Shown one piece after another: positions 17,337 to 26,760 of a stretch of DNA of 64,000 nt. Source of the DNA: Pelagibacterium luteolum. Its GTDB lineage: Bacteria; Pseudomonadota; Alphaproteobacteria; Rhizobiales; Devosiaceae. The notes beneath the pieces were generated by a model that worked only from the letters and a program-made list of their open reading frames with translations, did no database searches and was not told the DNA's origin. Location: NCBI RefSeq assembly GCF_900100665.1, contig NZ_FNCS01000004.1, positions 124,001-188,000 on the forward strand. The letters are read 5' to 3'. Positions within the stretch are counted from its first letter, which is position 1, and each line of letters begins with the position of its first letter. A program made the translations under genes and the position numbers.

Positions 17337-18650
17337 ATGAAGTTACGCTCGATCATCATCGGGTCGGTGTCGCTGTTTGCCCTTGCGGCCGGCGCCCAGG
17401 CCCAGTCCCTGACGATTGCGACAGTCAACAATGGCGACATGATCCGCATGCAGGGCCTGTCGGATCGATTCACCGAAGAGACCGGCATCGCGCTCGAATG
17501 GGTGACGCTGGAAGAAAACGTGCTGCGTCAGCGCGTGACGACCGATATCGCCACCGGCGGCGGCCAGTACGACGTCATGACCATCGGCGCTTATGAAACC
17601 CCGATCTGGGCCGCCCAGGGTTGGCTCGCCCCGCTCGACAATCTCGGCGACGACTACAATGCCGACGATCTGATCCCAGCCGTGCGCGAAGCGCTGACGG
17701 TGGACGGTTCGCTCTATGCTGCGCCGTTCTATGCGGAAAGCGCCATGATCATGTACCGCACCGACCTTTTCGAAGAGGCCGGTCTGGAAATGCCAGAACA
17801 GCCCACATGGGAGTTCATCGGTGAAGCAGCCCGCGCGATCACCGACCGTGACAATGAAGTTTACGGCATCTGCCTGCGCGGCAAGGCCGGCTGGGGTGAG
17901 AACATGGCGTTCCTCACCGCACTTTCGAACTCGATGGGCGGCCGCTGGTTCGACGAGAACTGGGAACCCCAGTTCGATAGTCCCGAATGGAACGAAGCGC
18001 TCAATTTCTACGTCGACCTGATGACCGATGCTGGCCCTCCGGGTGCATCGTCCAACGGCTTCAATGAAAACCTCGCACTGTTCCAGCAGGGTAAATGCGG
18101 CATGTGGATGGACGCGACCGTCGCGGCATCCTTCGTCTCGAATCCCGATGACAGCCAGGTCGCAGACTCGGTCGGCTACGCGATGTTCCCGACCAAGGAA
18201 GGCCTGGACAATAATGGCAACTGGCTTTGGGTGTGGTCGCTGGCCGTACCGGCATCGAGCCAGAACGTAGATGAAGCTCAGCAGTTCATTTCGTGGGCCA
18301 CCGATCAGGCCTATCTCGAAATGGTCGCCGAGGAAGAGGGCTGGGCGAACGTTCCTCCAGGAACCCGTACCTCGCTCTACCAAAACCAGGCCTATCTCGA
18401 TGCGGCGCCGTTTGCCGACGAGACCCTGGCGGCGATTGAAGCAGCCAACACAACCAACTCCTCTGTGCAGGAAGTGCCCTATTCGGGCGGCCAGTTCGTA
18501 GCCATCCCTGAATTCCAGGGCATCGGTACGGCCGTGGGCCAGATCTTCTCGGCAGCACTCGCCGGCCAGACACCGGTCGACCAAGCTCTCGAGCAGGCCC
18601 AGCAGGTAACCCGCATGGAGATGGAACGCTCCGGTTACTACAATCAGTAA
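17337..18650 (+). CDS. smoE: Polyol ABC transporter substrate-binding protein (SmoE-like)
   Basis: 437 aa, family 1 solute-binding protein (SBP_bac_1). Signal peptide MKLRSIIIGSVSLFALAAGA ending at about QAQ. Typical features: TGIALEWVTLEENVLRQRVTTD, AAPFYAESAMIMYRTDLFEEAG, CLRGKAGWGENMAF and GKCGMWMDATVAAS. Gene order with two permeases, an ATPase, a long-chain polyol dehydrogenase and a carbohydrate kinase is that of smoEFGK/mtlEFGK operons for sorbitol, mannitol or arabitol. The start at 17337 has GGGAGG upstream. A terminator-like hairpin and a palindromic repeat separate it from the permease gene. Confidence 0.9.
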   Translation: MKLRSIIIGSVSLFALAAGAQAQSLTIATVNNGDMIRMQGLSDRFTEETGIALEWVTLEENVLRQRVTTDIATGGGQYDVMTIGAYETPIWAAQGWLAPLDNLGDDYNADDLIPAVREALTVDGSLYAAPFYAESAMIMYRTDLFEEAGLEMPEQPTWEFIGEAARAITDRDNEVYGICLRGKAGWGENMAFLTALSNSMGGRWFDENWEPQFDSPEWNEALNFYVDLMTDAGPPGASSNGFNENLALFQQGKCGMWMDATVAASFVSNPDDSQVADSVGYAMFPTKEGLDNNGNWLWVWSLAVPASSQNVDEAQQFISWATDQAYLEMVAEEEGWANVPPGTRTSLYQNQAYLDAAPFADETLAAIEAANTTNSSVQEVPYSGGQFVAIPEFQGIGTAVGQIFSAALAGQTPVDQALEQAQQVTRMEMERSGYYNQ

Positions 18651-18661
18651 CCTCCTCCCGG

Positions 18662-18687
18662 AAGGGCCGGCTTCTGCCGGCCCTTTT
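18662..18687 (+). terminator. Terminator or attenuator after smoE
   Basis: GGGCCGGC and GCCGGCCC arms with a four-base loop followed by TTTT give a classic intrinsic terminator. Since the permease genes follow in the same direction, it probably works as an attenuator that raises binding-protein expression relative to the membrane subunits. Confidence 0.75.
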
Positions 18688-18954
18688 GAGGGTTGGGGCA
18701 TGTGGCGGGCTGGGATCAAGCGCAGCTTGAGCCTTTCACCGCCGTTATCCCGGCCGCGAGCCGGGACCCAGTAAGCTCCGCTTCAGTGGAAAGAGCGCTG
18801 TCTTGGAGCGTACTGGATCCCGGGCCTTCGCCCGGGATGACAGGTTGGGGTTTGGCAGTCGATCGGGGTTGAGCGCGACCGCTACTTGCGACTTTTACAA
18901 ACGAACTTCGTGACGGCAGCACAGGAACGGCGCCGATAGGGCGGGGAGAAGATC
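18688..18954. repeat. Intergenic palindromic repeat (REP/BIME-like) before smoF
   Basis: No gene. Between 18741 and 18847 are two facing copies of the dispersed repeat: one with TATCCCGGC...GAGCCGGGACCCAGTA and one with TACTGGATCCCGGG...CGCCCGGGATGACAGG. They are inverted relative to each other, as in bipartite REP elements. Related copies occur near 28062, 28392, 31540, 31736, 31803, 38488, 46288, 46375 and 59290. Confidence 0.75.
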
Positions 18955-19827
18955 ATGGCGACAGCGCAAACACAGACCGCGGCGCGGTTCATGATGGCTC
19001 CGGCTGTCCTCCTGCTTTTGGCGTGGATGATTATCCCGCTCTCGATGACGCTGTATTTCTCGTTCCAGCGCTACAATCTGCTGATGCCGGGGATGGAGTA
19101 TTTCACCGGCTTCGACAATTACCGCTATTTCTTTGCCAATCCCAACTTCTGGGCCGCGCTGACCAATACGCTGGTGCTGGTGGGTGGAGTCCTCGCGATC
19201 ACGCTGATCGGGGGCACGCTTTTGGCGCTGCTGCTCGACCAGCCCATGTTCGGGCAGGGGATCGTAAGGCTTTTGGTCATTGCGCCGTTCTTCGTGATGC
19301 CGACCGTTTCGGCGCTCGTGTGGAAGAACATGCTCATGCACCCGGTCAATGGGTTCTTTGCATGGCTGGCGCGGGTGTTCGGGTTCCAGCCCATCGACTG
19401 GTTTGCCCAGTTCCCGATGTTTTCGATCATCATGATCGTCGCCTGGCAATGGCTGCCCTTCGCAACGCTCATCTTGCTGACCGCGCTGCAATCGCTCGAT
19501 GAGGAGCAGCGCGAGGCCGCGGGGATGGATGGGGCGGGGCCGCTGTCGCTGTTCTTCTATATCATCCTGCCGCACATCGCCCGGGCGCTGACCGTGGTGA
19601 TGCTGATCCAGACGATTTTCCTTCTGTCGATCTTTGCCGAAATCCTGGTCACCACGAATGGCGGGCCGGGTGTGGCGACGACCAATCTGACCTTCCTTAT
19701 CTACATGCAGTCGCTGCTGCAGTTCGACGTGGGGCTGGCCTCGGCGGGCGGCATCGTGGCCGTCATCCTCGCCAATATCGTTGCGATCTTCCTTCTGAGG
19801 ATCGTGGGCAAGAATCTGGAGGCGTAG
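18955..19827 (+). CDS. smoF: Polyol ABC transporter permease (SmoF/MalF type)
   Basis: 290 aa with six predicted transmembrane segments (first at FMMAPAVLLLLAWMIIPLSMTLYFSF). The EAA loop that docks the ATPase is visible as EQREAAGMDGAGPLSLFFYIILP. Start at 18955 with a GGGGAGAAG ribosome binding site. Ends four bases before the second permease. Confidence 0.92.
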   Translation: MATAQTQTAARFMMAPAVLLLLAWMIIPLSMTLYFSFQRYNLLMPGMEYFTGFDNYRYFFANPNFWAALTNTLVLVGGVLAITLIGGTLLALLLDQPMFGQGIVRLLVIAPFFVMPTVSALVWKNMLMHPVNGFFAWLARVFGFQPIDWFAQFPMFSIIMIVAWQWLPFATLILLTALQSLDEEQREAAGMDGAGPLSLFFYIILPHIARALTVVMLIQTIFLLSIFAEILVTTNGGPGVATTNLTFLIYMQSLLQFDVGLASAGGIVAVILANIVAIFLLRIVGKNLEA

Positions 19828-19831
19828 GACC

Positions 19832-20662
19832 ATGGCACGCGCAATTTCCACACGCCGCAAGATCGGGTTCACGATCCTCGCCTGGGGTATCGGGTTGGTG
19901 ATCTTCTTTCCCATCCTCTGGACGTTTTTGACCAGCTTCAAGCCCGAGGGACAGGCGATCGCCATCCCGCCACGGTTCTTCGATTTCGACTGGACGCTGG
20001 CCAATTACGAAACCGTTCAGTCGCGCTCGAACTATTTCCGGCACTTTTCCAATTCGGTGATCTCGGCGGTGGGCTCGACGCTTTTGGGGCTTTTGATCGC
20101 CATTCCCGCGGCCTGGGCCATGGCGTTTTCGCCGACCAAGCGCACCAAGGACGTGTTGATGTGGATGCTGTCCACAAAGATGCTGCCGGCGGTGGGCGTT
20201 CTGGTGCCGATCTATCTGATCTTCCGCGATCTGCGGCTGCTCGACACGCATCTGGGCATCATCGTGGTTCTGACCATGATCAATCTGCCGATCATCATCT
20301 GGATGCTGTTCACCTACTTCAAGGAAATCCCCGTCGATATCCTGGAGGCCGCGCGGATGGATGGCGCGAGCCTGCGCCAGGAGGTGGTCCATGTGCTCAC
20401 CCCCATGGCGGTGCCCGGCATCGCGTCGACGCTGCTGCTCAACATCATCCTTGCCTGGAACGAGGCGTTCTGGACGCTGAACCTGACGACGACCAATGCG
20501 GCGCCGCTGACGGCCTTCATCGCGTCCTATTCCTCGCCCGAGGGGCTGTTCTGGGCAAAACTTTCGGCGGCCTCGATGATGGCGATCGCCCCGATCCTGA
20601 TCATGGGCTGGTTCAGCCAGAAACAATTGGTGCGCGGACTGACGTTCGGCGCGGTGAAGTAG
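19832..20662 (+). CDS. smoG: Polyol ABC transporter permease (SmoG/MalG type)
   Basis: 276 aa. Typical MalG-like N-terminus (ILAWGIGLVIFFPILWTFLTSFK) and EAA loop DILEAARMDGASLRQEVVHVLTPMAVPGI. The stretch SPEGLFWAKLSAASMMAIAPILIMGWFSQKQLVRGLTFGAVK forms the usual C-terminus of this subunit. Fourth gene of the operon if the SorC regulator is counted. Confidence 0.92.
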   Translation: MARAISTRRKIGFTILAWGIGLVIFFPILWTFLTSFKPEGQAIAIPPRFFDFDWTLANYETVQSRSNYFRHFSNSVISAVGSTLLGLLIAIPAAWAMAFSPTKRTKDVLMWMLSTKMLPAVGVLVPIYLIFRDLRLLDTHLGIIVVLTMINLPIIIWMLFTYFKEIPVDILEAARMDGASLRQEVVHVLTPMAVPGIASTLLLNIILAWNEAFWTLNLTTTNAAPLTAFIASYSSPEGLFWAKLSAASMMAIAPILIMGWFSQKQLVRGLTFGAVK

Positions 20663-20680
20663 CAATCTCGGGAGAGACAC

Positions 20681-21679
20681 ATGGGTTCGATAACGCTCAA
20701 GAACGTCAAGAAGAGCTTTGGCGGCGTCACCGTCATCCCCGACATCTCGCTCGATATCGAGGACGGCCAGTTCGTCGTGTTCGTGGGGCCATCCGGGTGC
20801 GGCAAGTCCACGCTCTTGCGGCTGATCGCAGGGCTCGAGGACGTATCGGACGGCATGATCGCCATCGATGGCGAGGACATGACGAAAACCGCGCCGGCGC
20901 AGCGCAAGCTCTCGATGGTGTTCCAGTCCTACGCGCTCTATCCGCATATGAGCGTGCGCGGGAACATCGCGTTTCCGCTGAAGATGGAAAAGGCGCCCAA
21001 GGAAAAGATCGACGCGGCGGTCAATAACGCCGCTTCGATTCTGAACCTCACCGATTATCTCGATCGCAAGCCGCGCCAGCTTTCGGGCGGGCAGCGCCAG
21101 CGCGTCGCCATCGGGCGCGCCATCGTGCGCCAGCCCAAGGCGTTTTTGTTCGACGAGCCGCTCAGTAACCTCGACGCGGCGCTGCGCGTGGCGATGCGGC
21201 TGGAGATTTCAGAACTCCATAACAAGCTAAAAACCACCATGGTCTATGTGACCCACGACCAGGTGGAGGCCATGACAATGGCCGACAAGATCGTGGTGCT
21301 CAACGCGGGGCGGATCGAGCAATACGGTTCGCCGCTTGAGCTCTATCAGCGCCCGGCCAATAAATTCGTCGCCGGGTTCATCGGGTCGCCGAAAATGAAT
21401 TTCGTCGAGGGTGCGGAGGCGCAAAAGCATGGCGCCCACAGCATCGGCGTGCGCCCCGAGCATCTGACGGTCTCGCGGGGGCCGGGCACGTGGTCGGGCG
21501 TGGTGAAGGTTTCAGAACATCTGGGGTCGGACACGTTCCTGCATGTGGATGTTGAGGGCGCGGGGACCATGACGACGCGGACCTCGGGGGACGTGGCATT
21601 CAAGCACGGCGAAACGGTTGGGCTGACCCCGGTCGAGGGGCGGGTGTACCGGTTCGATGCGCAGGGCATGGCGGTGTGA
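20681..21679 (+). CDS. smoK: Polyol ABC transporter ATPase (SmoK/UgpC/MsmX type)
   Basis: 332 aa. Walker [11 protein letters not shown]-loop [14 protein letters not shown], signature LSGGQRQRV, Walker [12 protein letters not shown], switch [10 protein letters not shown]. The C-terminal TOBE/MOP-like domain starts near residue 240 with [10 protein letters not shown] and GVRPEHL. Full length for the CUT1 sugar ATPase family. Directly follows smoG. Confidence 0.94.
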   Translation: MGSITLKNVKKSFGGVTVIPDISLDIEDGQFVVFVGPSGCGKSTLLRLIAGLEDVSDGMIAIDGEDMTKTAPAQRKLSMVFQSYALYPHMSVRGNIAFPLKMEKAPKEKIDAAVNNAASILNLTDYLDRKPRQLSGGQRQRVAIGRAIVRQPKAFLFDEPLSNLDAALRVAMRLEISELHNKLKTTMVYVTHDQVEAMTMADKIVVLNAGRIEQYGSPLELYQRPANKFVAGFIGSPKMNFVEGAEAQKHGAHSIGVRPEHLTVSRGPGTWSGVVKVSEHLGSDTFLHVDVEGAGTMTTRTSGDVAFKHGETVGLTPVEGRVYRFDAQGMAV

Positions 21680-21878
21680 TGAACCACGGACCCGGTGCGT
21701 TTGGCGGGCGGTGTTGCTGGATCCCGCGATGACGGTTGGGTGAGGTGGCGTTTGCGCCTCGCCACTGCCGTCATCCTGGCCTTGAGCCGGGATGCCCCAA
21801 GTCAGCCCGGCGTGACGTGGGAGGTGATGGGCGGCGGTGCCACCCAAAAATCGCTCAAAATATTTGGAAGCGGATATC
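21680..21878. repeat. Degenerate REP-like repeat between smoK and the dehydrogenase
   Basis: No gene. The stretch holds partial copies of the dispersed repeat: CTGGATCCCGCGATGACGGTTGG near 21715-21738 in a shortened form and a TCATCCTGGCCTTGAGCCGGGA unit near 21771-21793. A ribosome binding site (GGAAG) at about 21867 belongs to the downstream dehydrogenase. Confidence 0.5.
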
Positions 21879-23354
21879 ATGACTATCAAGCTCTCGGCCC
21901 AATCCCTGACAGCACTGCCAGATACGGTTGCCAAACCCCGCTATACCCTTGCCGATCTCTCCGCCGGCATCGTTCATTTCGGCGTGGGGAATTTTCATCG
22001 GGCGCATCAGGCGGTTTATCTCGACGATCTGTTCAATCTCGGGGCCGACCATGATTGGGGGATCGTGGGGGCCGGGGTGCGGGACGCTGATGCGCAGATG
22101 AAGGCGATCCTCGGGCGCCAGGATTATCTCTCGACCATCGTCGAGCAGGAGGCGGGCGGGACGGGCGTGCGGGTGACCGCGCCGATGGTCGATTTTCTAG
22201 AGCCCGGCGACGCTGGGGCGATCATTGCGAAATTGGCCGATCCAGCCATCAGGATCGTGTCGCTGACCATCACCGAGGGCGGATATTACCTCGACGCGGC
22301 GGGAGCGTTTACCCAGACCCATCCCGATATCGTCGCCGATGCGGCCAATCCGGAGGCACCGAAAACCGTGTTCGGGCTGATCCTTGCCGGATTGAAGGCG
22401 CGCCGGGATGCGGGCGTCGCGCCGTTTACGGTGATGTGCTGCGATAATATTCCCCACAATGGCAAGGTGACGATGAACGCAATTGCCGGGCTGGCCGATC
22501 TGATCGATGCGGATCTGGCCGCATGGGTGCGCTCGTCGGTGGCGTTTCCCAATGGGATGGTGGACCGGATTACCCCGGCGACGTCGGACCGCGAGCGCAA
22601 GATGGTGGCCGAGGAATACGGCATCGAAGATGGCTGGCCGGTGTTCTGCGAGACCTTCAAGCAATGGGTGCTCGAAGACAATTTCCCCGCCGGGCGACCG
22701 GTGCTGGAAAAGGTGGGGGTGACGTTTGTCGACGACGTTTCGCCCTGGGAGCTGATGAAGATCCGGATCCTGAATGGCGGGCACGCGGCGATCGCCTATC
22801 CGGCGGCGCTGATGGATATCCATTTCGTCCATGAGGCGATGGAGCATCCCCTGATCGCTGCCTATCTCGAAAAGCTGACCAGGGACGAGATCATCCCCGT
22901 GGTGCCGCCGGTGCCCGATACCGATCTCGATGACTATCGCCGCCTGATCGCCGAGCGGTTCGCCAACCCCAAGATCGGCGATACCATCCAGAGGCTGTGC
23001 CTCGATGGCTCCAACCGGCAGCCCAAATTCATACTGCCCTCGGTCGAGGACCGGCTGAAGGCCGGCGCGTCGGTGACCGGATTGGCGCTGGTTTCGGCGT
23101 TCTGGGCGCGGTACTGCTATGGCGTGACCGATTCAGGCGCCAAGATCGCCCCCAACGATCCCAATTGGGACCGGTTGCAAAAGGCGGCGATTGTCGCCAA
23201 GGACGACCCGGAGGCGTATTTGCAGATGAAGGACATTTTTGGCGCTGCCGGCGAAAACCCGGCCTATGTCAAAGCCTTCACCCATGCGCTCAAGACCGTC
23301 TGGGACATCGGCGCGCGCGAGACGCTGACGCGGTATATCCAGAATACGCTTTGA
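21879..23354 (+). CDS. mtlK: Polyol-specific long-chain dehydrogenase (mannitol 2-/arabinitol 4-dehydrogenase)
   Basis: 491 aa, family length. N-terminal Rossmann domain beginning GIVHFGVGNFHRAHQAVYLDDL and C-terminal helical domain with the PSLDR catalytic signature K294, N299, H302 (KIRILNGGH). It oxidises a polyol to a ketose with NAD+: mannitol to fructose, arabinitol to xylulose or a related reaction. The adjacent FGGY kinase suggests a pentitol or mixed-polyol substrate. The start at 21879 (MTIKLSAQSL) is preceded by GGAAG. The stop overlaps the next start by one base. Confidence 0.9.
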   Translation: MTIKLSAQSLTALPDTVAKPRYTLADLSAGIVHFGVGNFHRAHQAVYLDDLFNLGADHDWGIVGAGVRDADAQMKAILGRQDYLSTIVEQEAGGTGVRVTAPMVDFLEPGDAGAIIAKLADPAIRIVSLTITEGGYYLDAAGAFTQTHPDIVADAANPEAPKTVFGLILAGLKARRDAGVAPFTVMCCDNIPHNGKVTMNAIAGLADLIDADLAAWVRSSVAFPNGMVDRITPATSDRERKMVAEEYGIEDGWPVFCETFKQWVLEDNFPAGRPVLEKVGVTFVDDVSPWELMKIRILNGGHAAIAYPAALMDIHFVHEAMEHPLIAAYLEKLTRDEIIPVVPPVPDTDLDDYRRLIAERFANPKIGDTIQRLCLDGSNRQPKFILPSVEDRLKAGASVTGLALVSAFWARYCYGVTDSGAKIAPNDPNWDRLQKAAIVAKDDPEAYLQMKDIFGAAGENPAYVKAFTHALKTVWDIGARETLTRYIQNTL

Positions 23355-24073
23355 TGGCATTGGCACACGCGCACAAGATCGAAGCGAGTGGCGGCCCGGG
23401 GCTGGTGATTTTCGACTGTGATGGTGTGCTTGTCGATTCCGAGCCCATCGCCATAGACGTGCTGGTCGAAACTGTCGCGGCGCGCGGCGTGACGATCGGG
23501 ACGGCGGCGGCCTATCGCGATTTTTTGGGGCGTACGCTCAAGACCGTTTCCGCATCGCTCCAGGCGCAATATGGCGTGGAGATGGACGAGGCAGCGCTCG
23601 CCGATATGCGGCACGCGCTCTATGGGCGCTATCAGCGGGCGCTTAAGCCCATGCCGGGCATCGGTGAGGTGATCGATTGCCTCGATATCCCCAGTTGCGT
23701 GGCCTCATCGAGCGTTTACGAGCGCATCGAGATCAGCCTCAAACTGACGGGGCTTTACGCGCGCTTTGCGCCCCACATCTATTCGGCGACCATGGTTGCG
23801 CGGGGCAAGCCGGCCCCCGATCTGTTTCTTTTTGCAGCGGAAAAGATGGGCGTTGCGCCGGCTGATTGCGTCGTGATCGAGGACAGCCCGGCGGGCGTTG
23901 AAGCCGCGCAGGCGGCGGGCATGGCGGTTTTTGCCTTTACCGGTGGCGGCCATGTCGGCCCGGCGGGGCTGGTCGATGCATTGACGGCGCTCGAGCCCGA
24001 TTTGATGTTCGATGACTTGCGCCAATTGCCCGATCTTTTAAGGTCGTATCCCAAACGGAAACGATCGCGTTAG
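23354..24073 (+). CDS. HAD-superfamily sugar-phosphate phosphatase
   Basis: 239 aa. Motif I FDCDGVLVDSEP with nucleophile D21 and D23, motif II region VASSS, motif III lysine in GKPAPDLFLFA, motif IV VIEDSPAGVEAA. The cap is of the beta-phosphoglucomutase/YieH type. The ATG shares one base with the stop of the polyol dehydrogenase (TGATG), so they are coupled. Probable role: hydrolysing a sugar or polyol phosphate made by the pathway, a housekeeping task often found in such operons. Confidence 0.88.
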   Translation: MALAHAHKIEASGGPGLVIFDCDGVLVDSEPIAIDVLVETVAARGVTIGTAAAYRDFLGRTLKTVSASLQAQYGVEMDEAALADMRHALYGRYQRALKPMPGIGEVIDCLDIPSCVASSSVYERIEISLKLTGLYARFAPHIYSATMVARGKPAPDLFLFAAEKMGVAPADCVVIEDSPAGVEAAQAAGMAVFAFTGGGHVGPAGLVDALTALEPDLMFDDLRQLPDLLRSYPKRKRSR

Positions 24074-24085
24074 GCCAAAGCCCTT

Positions 24086-25666
24086 ATGACCCCCCTCCTG
24101 GTTGCCGTCGATGTGGGCACGACGAGTGCACGGGCCGGAGTTTTGACGCGGGACGGCGCCGTTCTGGCGCGGGCCGAAGCGCCTATCGAGATTCGCCGCG
24201 AAGGGGCCGAGCGCGCAGAACACAAATCGGAAAACATCTGGGCGTCCGTTTGCCGGGCCGTAGCCGAGGCGATCGCCAAGGCTGGTGCAGACACTGAGAC
24301 GATCGTCGGCATTGCGTTCGATGCCACATGCTCGCTGGTAGTGCGCGCAAAAGATGGCGCGCCGCTTGCCGTCGGGAGCGATGGCGACCCCGATTGGGAC
24401 ACCATCGTCTGGCTCGACCACCGGGCGCTGGCCGAGGCCGAAGAGGCGCGGGCGACGGGCCATCGGGTGCTCGATTTCGCCGGCGGGGCGCTGTCCCCGG
24501 AAATGGAAATTCCCAAACTCATGTGGCTCAAGCGCAATCTGCCCAAGACCTGGCAGCGCGCGGGATACATGTTCGACCTCGCCGATTTTTTAAGCTGGAA
24601 AGCGTGCGGCAGCCTCGAGCGCAGCCAATCGACGCTGACCAGCAAATGGAGCTTTCTCGCCCATGAGGCCGAGGGCTGGCCGGCCGATTTTCTGACCGCA
24701 ATGGGGCTCGAGGATTTACGCGAGCGCGCCAGCTTGCCGCGGCATGCCTCGCCCATCGGGCATCCCCTCGGCACCCTGACGGCCAAGGCGGCGCGCGAGC
24801 TCGGCCTGCCCAAAACCGTTATCGTCGGCACCGGCATGGTGGACGCTCATGCCGGGGCGCTCGGGGTTCTGGGGGCCTTTGCCAACCAGCCCGAAACCAT
24901 CGACAGGCATTTGGGCCTGATCGCGGGGACATCGAGCGCCGTTACTGCCCTCGCCACCGAGCCCCGCCCGGCCCCTGGTGTGTGGGGGCCCTATTTCGGG
25001 GCCGTGCTGCCTGGGATCTGGCTATCCGAAGGCGGGCAATCGGCGTCGGGTGCCGCACTCGATCACATCATTCGCGTGCATTCCTCGGGCGCGGCGCCAA
25101 CGCCCCTGATGCATGCCGAAATCATCAACCGCATCACCCAATTGCGTAGCCAATGCGACGACCTTGCGCCGCGCCTGCACGTTCTGCCCGATTTTCACGG
25201 CAACCGTTCGCCCTTCGCCAACCCCAAGGCGCTGGGGGTGATTTCGGGCATGAGTCTCGATGCCTCGTTCGATGGGCTGTGCAAGCTGTATTGGCGCGGC
25301 GCGGTGGCCATCGCGCTGGGCGTGCGGCAGATCCTCGAAACGCTGAACGCAAGAGGTTATGCCATCGATACGCTGCATGTGACCGGCGGGCACACGCGCA
25401 ATCCGCTGCTCATGGAGCTTTATGCCGACGCCACGGGCTGCACCGTGCACGAATTGCCCGATGCGGACGCGATGCTTTTGGGCACGGCGATGGCCGCGGC
25501 GACGGGGGCAGGGCTCTATCCAAGCCTTGCCGACGCGGCCACGGCCATGCGCCACGCCTCGGTGACGCGTGAGCCTGACCGCTCGCGCCGCGCGCTCTAT
25601 GACAGGGATTATGCGGTGTTCTTGAAAATGCACGCACACCGGGCTGAAATCGAGGCGATGCTTTAG
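24086..25666 (+). CDS. FGGY-family pentulose kinase (probable D-ribulokinase)
   Basis: 526 aa. N-terminal actin-like domain starts VAVDVGTTSARAGVL; WLDHRA near residue 109 is typical of ribulokinase-type FGGY kinases; the likely catalytic base is D253 in GMVDAHAGALG; the C-terminal ATP-binding motif is VTGGHTRNPLLMELYAD. The sequence pattern and length fit the pentulose kinase group that includes YpCarbK/FGGY D-ribulokinases, larger than XylB (about 485). It would phosphorylate the ketose produced by the polyol dehydrogenase. Substrate D-ribulose versus D-xylulose cannot be settled from sequence. Confidence 0.85.
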   Translation: MTPLLVAVDVGTTSARAGVLTRDGAVLARAEAPIEIRREGAERAEHKSENIWASVCRAVAEAIAKAGADTETIVGIAFDATCSLVVRAKDGAPLAVGSDGDPDWDTIVWLDHRALAEAEEARATGHRVLDFAGGALSPEMEIPKLMWLKRNLPKTWQRAGYMFDLADFLSWKACGSLERSQSTLTSKWSFLAHEAEGWPADFLTAMGLEDLRERASLPRHASPIGHPLGTLTAKAARELGLPKTVIVGTGMVDAHAGALGVLGAFANQPETIDRHLGLIAGTSSAVTALATEPRPAPGVWGPYFGAVLPGIWLSEGGQSASGAALDHIIRVHSSGAAPTPLMHAEIINRITQLRSQCDDLAPRLHVLPDFHGNRSPFANPKALGVISGMSLDASFDGLCKLYWRGAVAIALGVRQILETLNARGYAIDTLHVTGGHTRNPLLMELYADATGCTVHELPDADAMLLGTAMAAATGAGLYPSLADAATAMRHASVTREPDRSRRALYDRDYAVFLKMHAHRAEIEAML

Positions 25667-25759
25667 GCGGGCGGCGTGCGGGCGTGTGGAAAAACACCCG
25701 TCAAGCTTGACGGAACAAAATAAGAACGACATGATGGGTGCACAGAAGGAGACCCACGC

Positions 25760-26320
25760 ATGGCCCATATCGTCTTGTTTCACTCCATTCTCGGCCTGCG
25801 CCCCGTAGAAGGTGAAATCGCCGCCGTTTTCGAGGCCGATGGCCATACCGTGAGCCTTCCCGATCTGTTCGGCGGACGCGCCGCCGACACCTACGAGGCC
25901 GGCTTTGCACAGCGTAAGGAGGTGGGCACCGAAGCCATTATGGAGCGGGCCAAGGCAGCCGTGGATGCGGCGCCGGCCGACGCCGTCTTGGCAGGTGTGT
26001 CCTTCGGGGCGGCGCTGATTGGGGAATTCTGGGGCGATCGGCCCGAAATGAAGGGTGCGCTTCTCTACGCGGGGATCACCGAATGGATGGACCCGCCGCG
26101 CCCAGGGCTCAAGGTTTCCGCCCATATCGCCAAACCCGATCCCTTCGACGACGAAGAGTATTTCGCCGACTGGGCGGCGCAGAAGGGCGAGGCGGACCTG
26201 AAAATGCACCGCTATGAAAACTGCGGCCATTATTTTCTCGACCCGAGCCTCGAAGATTACAATGAAGAGGCGGCAAGGCTATGCCTCGACCGGTCGCGGG
26301 CGTTCCTGAAGGGGCTGTGA
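25760..26320 (+). CDS. Dienelactone hydrolase family protein
   Basis: 186 aa alpha/beta hydrolase. Nucleophile elbow GVSFGA with Ser81 in place of the Cys of classical dienelactone hydrolase, and catalytic His157 in CGHYFLDP; an aspartate near AKPDPFDD may complete the triad. No signal peptide. Preceded by AAGGAG. It stands alone between the polyol operon and a repeat-rich region; natural substrate unknown. Confidence 0.85.
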   Translation: MAHIVLFHSILGLRPVEGEIAAVFEADGHTVSLPDLFGGRAADTYEAGFAQRKEVGTEAIMERAKAAVDAAPADAVLAGVSFGAALIGEFWGDRPEMKGALLYAGITEWMDPPRPGLKVSAHIAKPDPFDDEEYFADWAAQKGEADLKMHRYENCGHYFLDPSLEDYNEEAARLCLDRSRAFLKGL

Positions 26321-26653
26321 GGGAGGGCGGTTGCAGTGCTGCACTGGGCCGCGGGAATAAATCCTGGGGTGACCCAAGGGGTGTAACCGGCCCGGGCGCT
26401 GGGCTTATCTGACGCTGCAGGCCCTTCACCCCGACCCTCTCCCCCGAGGGGAGAGGGGGTAAGGCTGGGGTAGTTTGTGGGCAGTGACTACCGTGGCGAT
26501 CGGGAAACCCGTTGGCATGGAGGGGAGAGTGAGCACGTCCGCCCAAAGAAATGTCTCGGGCTGGGCCTTATCAGTGCCGCGTAGGTCTTCAGAGCGCTGA
26601 TGTCGCTGGCGCCGCGGCGCCCATAGCCCTCGCCCCTCTGGGGAGACTTCAAG
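26321..26653. repeat. Intergenic stretch with a palindromic repeat unit
   Basis: No gene. At 26418-26465 there is a CACCCCGACCCTCTCCC unit followed by its inverted GAGGGGAGAGGG, a second type of dispersed palindrome also found at 31617-31665 (CACCCCGGCCCTCTCCCC then GGGAGAGGGG). The rest of the region shows no coding signature. Confidence 0.6.
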
Positions 26654-26700
26654 CCGTCCTTTGGCCAATCGTGCCGGTGGCACGATTGGCCAAAGGACGG
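26654..26700. repeat. Perfect 22-bp inverted repeat with 3-nt loop
   Basis: Arms at 26654-26675 and 26679-26700 are exact reverse complements, separated by GGT. The arm core is TTTGGCCAATCGTGCC. It is 61 bp beyond the ATPase stop on the minus strand, without a T-tract. It may be a strong terminator-like hairpin or a non-autonomous palindromic element; the sequence differs from the other repeats in the window. Confidence 0.75.
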
Positions 26701-26760
26701 GAGGCCGGTGAGGGGCCTTAAGCGGTCGTGTCGCCAGTCGGGGAGGCGGCTATAGGTCCC

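Noticed and set aside
18895-20947. Two long minus-strand frames opposite smoF and smoG, very rich in His, Arg, Gln and Asp
   Set aside because: Their composition is the expected complement of membrane-protein codons, not a real acidic/basic protein.
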